Assembly (NCBI RefSeq): GCF_028583425.1
Contig: NC_072796.1
Coordinates: 144,283,464-144,347,463 of the forward strand
Direction: 5' to 3'
From: Eublepharis macularius
Taxonomy: Eukaryota; Chordata; Lepidosauria; Squamata; Eublepharidae
Length of the DNA: 64,000 nucleotides
Shown here: one piece after another, positions 10,601-19,600 of the stretch
How positions within the stretch are numbered: the first letter of the stretch is position 1
How the letters are laid out: every line of letters starts with the position of its first letter
Notes under the pieces: model-generated
The model's database searches: none
What the model saw: only the letters and a program-made list of their open reading frames with translations
Told to the model about the DNA's origin: nothing
Translations under genes and position numbers: made by a program

Positions 10601-13600
10601 GCGCTCAGGACAGGAGTGAGAGTCGAACCAGCAGAGTGCTGACTCGCAGCCCAACCGCTTAACCGCTATGCTGCAAATCAGCGGGAAGGGATTGGCTTTT
10701 CTCAACTGGGGAAGCCCGCTGAACTGGGTCTTGGAAGGGGAAGCAGAGATTAAAGCTTTGGCCCTACAAAATAGGTTGAGAAGCTCGGTGGAAGAGAGCT
10801 GCACCCTGACTTTGCTAAGTTGTTAAGGGGGACTGTACGTGCTTGTGGCCAAGAGCTGAATGCTCACCCAGAGCCTGGGGTGTGTGTGTGTGTGTGATCC
10901 TGGCCGAGGCTCCCCAGGGAGTAAAAGAGAGGGTGCCTCGTGCCAGGCCCTGGACTTGGGACAGAAGGCCCTGTTGGCTACTCGCCTGGCAGCCCCACCT
11001 TGAAACATGACCCTGCTCTGGCACAGAGCACATGTTTGCATGCAATTGCCGCAGGGCATCTACTGAGGAGCTTCAGCAAGGAGAGACCACTGCTGGGGTC
11101 CAGTTGCATGGGAGAGGTTGCCCCCCTCTTGACGAAGAGAACAAGCGGGATGGAAAGAGAACTGCTGTCAAGGAGGGAGGGGCCCTGGCTCCTTGGAAGA
11201 CCCTTTGCTTGGCGTGCCGGAGGACCCAGGGCCAGACTCAGCCTCTCCGGTTGGAAGGGCCAGGCAGGAGGTGCTCTGCCTCAGCCCCTGGAGAGCAGCT
11301 GCCGACCTGAGCAAGCAAAACTGGCCTTGGTGGACTGACCGGGCGGGGACTCACTCCGTGGAAGGCAGATGCACGAGGGGTCCCCTGAAAGAGCTGGTCT
11401 GAAGAGGCTGAGCCAGGAACGAGCTCTGAGGAGGAAAGGAGGCCTCCAGGACTGAGGTGACATGCTTGCAGTCCTCGTTTCCTTTCGGGGAGCAAAAAGG
11501 GCCCCCGGTGGGGGGTTCCACCTGGAAAGCCAGGCAGCGACAGACCAGAACTTCTCAGGGGGCTCAGGGTGGCCCGTGCAGTTTGGAGGACCTACCCAAG
11601 CAAGCGAGGTATACTAACCCGAACTTTGTTAAACAAATTGTGTTGGGTGTGATTTCGGGGGTGGGGACGGGGACGGTTGAGAGAGGATAGCAGGCCTCTT
11701 GAGGGTATCGTCAGCCAGGGGCCCTGGCTGCCTCTGCGGCCACGTGTGAATTTGTCTCCGAGAGCGGGGTGGGGGCTTGGCGCTGCTCCTTGTGTGGTGG
11801 TGGGGTGAAGGCTTCCTGGGACTCTGGGGCACAGGAGTGTTTGCTGCCAAGGGGACCGATCAAGGTCCTCCTTCCTGGGAGACCTACCTGGCACTTCACA
11901 GGGCAGGATCAAGGCCGAGAGCGGCTAAGAGCGAAAGCTCTTCCTTTGGAGGATGGGCTGAAGGTCAGTGTCCGCAGCAGGACGGGGGCCGGTACTCCCT
12001 GTTCCGCCCTCGGTCACAGTCCCGGAGACGGAAAGAACTGTGGCTGTTGGGCAGAGCGCCCTGGGGAGGAGAGGGCGCCACTTTCCTTTGCTCCTGCCCT
12101 TCTAGCAGCTTAGCGGGAGCCTTTCCTGGTATCCGTTCGAAGGAAATTAGCACTCTGCAGTCTAAAAGTGCACTAAAAATGGGGAGGTGTAGAATTGCCC
12201 TTCAAAGGGGATGGATTATTTGAGGTGCCTGAAAAACTGTCACACGGGCCTGGGGCCCGTTTTGATTCCACCCTTTCTTCCCCCCCACCCCCCCACCCCG
12301 CTTCCATGGTGTGTCAGCCTCCTCGATGGCCACTCACACCAGTGTGATGCGTTCTTCCTCCCGCCACTGTGCTGGGGTGGCTACTGACAGTTCTCTGCCT
12401 TGGCAAAGGCCCCACTCCAAGCTGTGGGGGAACGGAGGATTTGGGGTAGGTTATGCAGTGGAAGAAGATGAACGAGGTCAGATGCCACAGTGACATTAGT
12501 GCCCAGGGACGTGGCAGCCTTGGAGGGGGCGCGGTTCCTGCTGGTGCTTCTCCAGTGAGCCCATCCCATGGCAAACCTGCAAGCGGCACAGGAGGCACCT
12601 CCGTGATACACCCTGTTTGAGTGGCAAAGGTGAAACAACAGGGGCAGACGACGAGGGCAGGATGGAAGACCCAGATCCTTCACTGTAAGGCTGTCCTTCG
12701 TGGTCAAGGCGGCAGGGTGGAAAATGAGTGCTTTCACAGCAAGTGCCGTCCAATAACTGGATCTTACCAGGGCCAAGGAAATGGGCAAGTGGCAGAATTT
12801 AACTTTGCTTCTGACCCAGTTCAAAGACCCAAATGGCCCAAAACCAGTACATGAAATGGTGCCTCATTTCTGTTCCTCCATTAAGGCCCAGCTCTGTCTC
12901 CCTCCTTTTTTGGACGTGCCCCTGATATCAGATGTCATGTCTTACTGATATCAGATGAAGAGCTGTTGGTACGTTGCAGCAGGTATTATCTTTTGGTTTG
13001 TTGGTCTCTGTTATTGAAAATGTGGGCTGTATAAATGATTGCTTATATTTTTGCCCTGACCTGGATAGCCCAAGCAAGCCCGATCTTGTCAGATCTCAGA
13101 AACTGAGCAGGGTCGACCTTGGTTAGCGGTTCGATGGGAGACCTTCAGCGAAGACCAGGGTCATGGAGGCAGGCAATGGCCAACCACCTCTGTTAGTGTC
13201 TTGACTTGGAAACCCCAGCAGGGGTCGCAATGAGTCAGCTATGATTTGATAGCACTTTCCAGCACGAACATATTTTTATATTTATTTCCTGCTGTTCTAT
13301 GTTTTTGTTGCTACTTTATGTTGTCTGGCATTCATTGAGAATTCCATTGACTAAAATCACTGTTGCTGATAGCTGCCTCGGGAACCAGTTTTCTGGTGGG
13401 GGATATTAGAGTAAACCATCCTACACGTCGTCTTTTTCTCTTTCGCATATTCTGCATCTCATCATGGATGGATTCGCCCCCAGTTTGGCACAGAATCTTT
13501 GCAAATGGTGAGTGATTTTGCTTCCAGCCTGCCTGGGCTGGGTGGTGTTGGCGCTGCTCCCGTTGCACAACCCCGCAGTGTCCAGACTCCTTCTCTTCCT

Positions 13601-16600
13601 CCCCTTTGCTTGAGGGAGGGATCTCTCTCAGGTGTCCCTTTCCGGCCTCAGGGACTGAAGAGTTAAAAGGGAGTATAAATTAGCATGCAGGCAAACTTAG
13701 TTTTGGGCGGGGAGATGCAGCCTTTGGGGAGAGCCCCCTTCACCCCACCTCCGGCGGCCTCCTTCCTCCCTCCCTCCCCGACCCCCTCAGGGCTGGGCTA
13801 CTGCTGTGCGGCTCCTTCCGAGGGACGGCATTCTGGCCCGGTCCATCGGCCCCTGATGCGCTCTGCTCTTCACTTGCCTTCCCGCAGCCATTCCTGCTGA
13901 TCTCCACAGCCCCGTCTGTGCTGGCCGAGAGGAGCCCCACAATCTGCACTTCTTCCCCCCGGAGTACGGCCGTGAGTGTCTGCCCCCTGCTGTGGGGGTG
14001 GGGGCTCCTGGCAGTGGGGCGGTGGCTTTGCTGCTGCTGTGAAGCAGGCCTGTGGCTTTGACTCTGCTTGGCTTTGCAGATGTGGCTGATGGGACAGCCG
14101 TGGACATCTTCTCCTTCGGGATGTGTGCTCTGGAGGTAGGAAGGAGGGACCTGGTATAGTCCCCCATGTCTGGGCTCGGGATAGCTCAGGGCGGGGGGGA
14201 GACTTCCTTCGGAGGGGGCTAGCTCTGCTCCACCACTGCTGCAGGAGTTTGGCCCCGGGCTGCTCCAGTGGAAGGGCTCCTCCTCTCTCTCCACCTCTGC
14301 TCTGCCCCAGTTGCTTCTGCTTGGCCTGCTCAGACAGCCTCTCCCCACAGATGGCAGTGCTGGAGATCCAGTCCAACGGGGACACGTGTGTGTCTGAGGA
14401 GGCCGTTGAGCGAGCCAGGCGGTCTCTGGAGGACCCCAACATGCGGGTGAGAGGAGATGCTTCCTGCTGCCCAGCACCACCCGAGGGGTGGGGAGGGGGG
14501 GCTCTGCACAGTTCTGCCGCTCTGGCCCGGGTCCTGTCTTGGCTTTGCTGGGGAGTGCCGAGGGTCTCCCCGCCCCCGCCCCCAGCTCTCTGAGTGTAGC
14601 CTTACCCGGACCAGGTGCTGGCCCGCAGAGACCTGAACTCTGGCCACCTTGCCTGCTTAGACCGACGTGCTCCTTGTGCTGTGAGTGCCAAAGCAGGCAG
14701 GCCTAGCCGGCAGGGGGTGTTCTGGTGGGACTGGCGTGCCTTCCTCACAGCCTGCCCTGACTCGCGTGTGGATGCCTGAATCCTGGGGTACCAAATTAGG
14801 GCACCTGAGAGAGACCTGCTTTCTTTTTTGCCTTTGTCAGTCCGGGCTGGCCTGAACCGTGGCTTGGTAGAGGTGCTGGTCCTGGTCTGCCGCCTGAATC
14901 CACGAGGCTGCATTAGGCCCTCTGTCTTGCCCCGCCACGTCCACTCCACTCTGACCGCTGGCATCTTCCTTGGGGAGGAGCGGCCTTTTTCTGGCTCTGG
15001 CGGGGTTGGGATGGCGGCCTGCTGCAGAGGAGGCCGATGTGCTGCCCCTGAGCTGGAGCCCCTTCTGGCCGGCCTCCTCCAGCCCTTCGGAGCAGAAGGG
15101 AGAACTGCCTCTGCTAATGCCCTGCCTGCCTGCCTCCCCCAGGAGTTCATCTTGGGCTGTCTGCTCCTGAACCCTGACAAGCGGCCCAGCGCTCACAGCC
15201 TGCTCTTCCACCGCGTCCTCTTTGAGGTCCATTCCTTGAAACTGCTGGCTGCCCACTGCTTCATCAGCAACCAGTGTGAGTTGGGGGCCTGGGGGGGGGG
15301 GCAGGGTGCTGAGAGGGCACAGCTTCCAAACGGGGGCCTTCCTGCTTAGACCCCCTGCCCTCCCCTGCCTCTGCTGCAGACCTGATGCCTGAAAATGTGG
15401 TGGAGGAGAAAACCAAGAGTCTGGACCTCAACATGGTGATGGCCGAGATGCAGCGCAGGGGCCGGCCACCTGTGCAGTGGAGGTGAGAGCCAGGGGCAGC
15501 TGGGGCTGGCTTCCCTGGGGAGGGGGGTGCCGCTGCAGCCACCCCAGGCTCGGGAGCTGCCTCTGGGCCTCCTAGACTTGCTCACTGCCCTGTGCCGTTT
15601 TTTTCCAGGTACTCCGAAGTTTCTTTTCTGGAGCTAGACAAGTTCTTGGAAGATGTGAGGTGAGCTTGTGCACATGCTTGGGAGAGTCTGGGATCGTTCC
15701 CCCCCTCGCAAGACCAAGGGAAAGGATCACCCCCCCTTGCCCTGGAGCGAGAGCCCTGCCTGGGCCCGAGCAGGAGGCTGATGGGGCAAGGCCTTGGCCC
15801 CCGTCTTGCTGGCGGCCTGGGTTGAGTTTCCTGACCTGTCTTTGCCAGGAACGGCATCTATCCCCTGATGAACTTTGCTTCCACCCGGCCCCACACGCTC
15901 CCACGGGCAGCCCCCCAGGCCTCCGAGGACCTCCAGAACACCACGCCCCCTACGCCGGAGCCCTTTGACGTGGAGACAAGGAAGGTAGGAGCAGCCAGAG
16001 GGGGGGTCCCTTCCCAGCACATGCGAAAGCCCCATTCCCCACCCTGGCCCTTGGGAGCACCACACATTGCGGGCAGCTGCTGAAGCTGGGGGCACAGGAA
16101 TGTCTCACGGGGGCGGGGGGGCGGTCTGTGTGAAACTGGGCAGGTCCGTGTTCGAATCCCCCCTCTGCCATGAAACTCCTTGGTTGACTTGGGCCAGTCA
16201 CTCCCTCTGTCTCAACCTCTTCTGCCTCTCAGGGTTGTTGAGATCATAAAGTGGTGGTGGTGGGGGGGGGGGGTAAGGATTCTTTCTCCTGTTCTGAGTT
16301 CCTTGGAGAAGGGTGGGATAAATAGCTGGCCCATGGAACAAAGCTGGGTCTTCCTGTGGAGCAAGGGGTGGAGCTGGCCCTCTTTGTGCCCCACCCTACC
16401 CGTGCAGGTCAGTTGACCTCGGGCCATTACTTGCAGAGAGGAGTGTGGAGAAAGGAGTGCCCCCCCGGTCCCTGCCCAGGTGGCCCAAGCAGGGGCCTGA
16501 GGGGCCAGGCCAGGGCAGGCACTGACGGGGCGAGGCCTCTGGGGCGCCTTGTGCCTGTCGTCATCTCCTGCGCCGTTGCCGTTGCCGTTGCCTTGAGGGG

Positions 16601-19600
16601 TCGTGGGTAAGCTGCCGGGGTGCCGCCCCCCGCCCCCCCGCTCCTGTGCTGCTTGCTGGAGTGGCATGGAGGGGGGGGGGTGCGCTGGGTGGCTCCACAG
16701 CTGCAGCTTCCCCTCTGAGTGGGCGCGAAGGGACTATGCTGAGCACGAGTTCAGTTTGTGGGAAGGGGATGCGGGAGGGGGACACAGTGCACCCCCCCTC
16801 CAGTGATGCCCTGCTTCTGGAAACCTGCTTCCCACATTTGGCAGGGTAGAAAGGCCCCCGCTCGGTCCCCAGGCGCCTCCCCTCCAGTGGCCACCCTCCT
16901 TTTCATTCTCTCTCCCCCCCTACCGCACGGGTGAGCCCTCCAAGGAGAAGCCAGGCTGCCTCTGCTCCAGCCGGCCGAGGGGCTTCTTTGGTGAGGACGG
17001 AGGCTGCTGTAGTCTGAGATGGCCTCCTTGGCAAGTCTGAGTTCTTAGGGGCAGCTGGAGCCCTCCCCCCACTGCTGCCACCATTCCTCCCCGTGGCCTT
17101 CTGAAGGCACGAAAACGTGTCAAGAGGATGGTTGGGAAGAGACCATCGTGGTGCAGAAGGAGCAGGATACAGTGGCAGGAATACCGAACTCATTGGACGT
17201 GCTAAGAACATTGCGCCACATGCACAGGGGGTGCTGTGCTCAGGCATGCCCAAAGGGCCACGGTGCAGCTGTGCCCCCCATGCAGAGGGCGGGGCGTGGG
17301 CTGGTCCTGAGGAACGTCTCTGCCTCTTGCAGGTGGTGCAGATGCAGTGCAGCATGGAATGGAGTGAGGAGAAGGGCCAGTGGCACGTAAGTCTCCGGGG
17401 GCCCTCTGAGCTGGGGGGGGGCAGGGGGGGGGCTCTGGCAAGGCAAGCTCCCCCAGAAAGCTGCAGGGAAAAGGAATGAACAATCCCCAGGCCTGTCAGT
17501 AGGGGAGAGGCCTCTGTTTGGGCCTCTGGCCATCAGCCCAAGGAAATACAAGTCTGCCTGTCTGTCTTTTCTGGTGGAGGAAGGAGCACAGACTGGGAAG
17601 AGGTTTGGGTCTTGCCTGTTCTCTCTTGCTTCTGCTCCCTCCTCTGTCGTGGCAGGCCTTTGCCACTAAAGACCACTTTTCTAAAAGTATACTTTCAGTA
17701 ACTTTTTTTTTTAAAAAACGGAATATTTTATTTACATTAGAAGAGAAACTCTGTTTTTGGATATGTTTAGTGTAGTGGTTAAGAGCAGCAGGACTCTAAT
17801 CTGGAGAACCAGGTTGGATTCCCCACTCCTCTCCTTGAAGCCAGCTGGGCGACCTTGGCTCAGTCACAGCTCTCTTAGAGCTCTCTCAGCCCCACCCACC
17901 TCACAGGGTGATTGTTGTGAGGATAACAATAACACATTTTGTAAACCGCTGTGAGTGAGTGTTAAGTTGTCCTGAAGGGCAGTATATAAATCAAATGTTG
18001 TTGTTGTTGTTATTATAAATTGATACATCATCAATATATTTAATTTTAAACATGGCCAAGTCTGTGGATACTTAAAGCAAGAGCCTAGAGCCATTAACAT
18101 ACAAGACAGGAGTTTTCACAGCCCTGAAGAATGCTCTACTAGGTTTGCAGAAAAATTGAAATCTTAAAAAAATACATTGGGGGTTTAAAAATCCTAAAAC
18201 AATAGAACAATAGAAACGGCATATGTAGTTTTAAGAAACCAGTGCCCTCAATGGGCGTTGCTAGGCAACCGCATAGTGTTGTCAGCCTTCGGGTCTGGGT
18301 TTCTGACAGTAAAAGGCAGGGGGGGGGGGCAGGTCCCTTTCCAGGCTGCCTTGGCCTTTGACGGAGGACTCATTGGGGCCACGCCCGGCACAGCAACCAC
18401 TAAGCAACTTGCTGCCACCTGACTTGTGTTGTAGTGGTTTCAGTTTCAGTTGAGGATCTGGAGTCCCAGGTTCAAATCCCCACTCGGCCATGGAAGGTTG
18501 CTGGGTGACCCTGGGCCAGTTACATATTCTCAGCTTAACGTACCTCGCAGGGATTTGAGAATAAAATGGAAGAGTGTAAGTTGCTTTGGGTGCCCACTGT
18601 GGAGAGAGGTGGGATATAAGTGAAGTAAATAAATAATCAATATAGCTGGAGATGGGCGGGGGGCAAAAATAGATACGTGGGTGGGAAGGAGAGAACGAAG
18701 CAGGGAAAGGTTGCCGGGAGGGGAGAGAGAGAGGAAGTAGTCTGGGGGGGGGGTTTGTACAGGAGAAAGATTCTCAAGGTGCTTAAAGGAAATAACACTG
18801 CGCTCTTGTTCCCCCCCTTGCCCTCCCAGCTCACTCTCCTCCTGGTCCTGGAGGACAGGCTCCATCGACAGCTCAGCTACGACCTGCTCCCAAGTGAGTT
18901 GGGCTCCTCCTTGCTTGCTTCCTCCCAGGGTCAGTCTCCACCCCACCCCCAGGAGCTGCTGGGCATTGCCAGCCGCCCCTTGTGTGTGAGGCTTTGGCTT
19001 ACACTTGCTGGTTGGCACTTTCTGTAGCATAGAGAAGCCCCCTCCCTGCATAGGGAAGCCCCCCCCCCCCCGCCTTGCTGGGCATCCTTCTGAGAGCCAA
19101 GCTACAAGTGACGCCTGACACAGGCTGGACACTTGTCAGCTTCCCTCAAGTTTTGATGGGAAATGTAGGCGTCCTGGTTTTGCAGCTTGGCTCTCCATTA
19201 CAGCGGCGAGACCAGGACGCCTACATTTCCCATCAAAACTTGAGGGAAGCTGACACGTGTCCAACCTGTGTCAGGCGTGACTTGTAGCTGTTCACCCCTC
19301 CCCAGCCTCCGCTTCTGAGTCCTCCGGGAACGTCACTTTTCCTTGGAGGCCTTCCGGAAGAGATGGGCGGCCAGCCATTGCTAAAAGGGGGTCCTGAGGA
19401 TGTCACTCCCAGGGGAGGTTTTCCCCTGAGACCTTTTGATAAGTCCTAGTTAAAAAGACTTCTGAAAGCACGCAGCAGCATCTGAGGTCCAGCTAGCCAC
19501 CCCCCCCTCCTCCTTTCTGCAGGTATTTAACCTGGGTGGGACGAGAGGCCTGAGCCCTTGGGCAAAAGCTAAAGGGCTCTTTCCCTGGAACCAGGGATCG

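Noticed and set aside
13066-13266. A 5S rRNA gene
   Set aside because: Only the internal promoter part matches 5S, the rest is a SINE body, and a second copy with the same fusion occurs at 24608.
13740-14480. A 246-codon antisense gene overlapping NRBP2 exons 8-10
   Set aside because: Antisense shadow of GC-rich exons and introns; no recognisable domain and no promoter or splice support.
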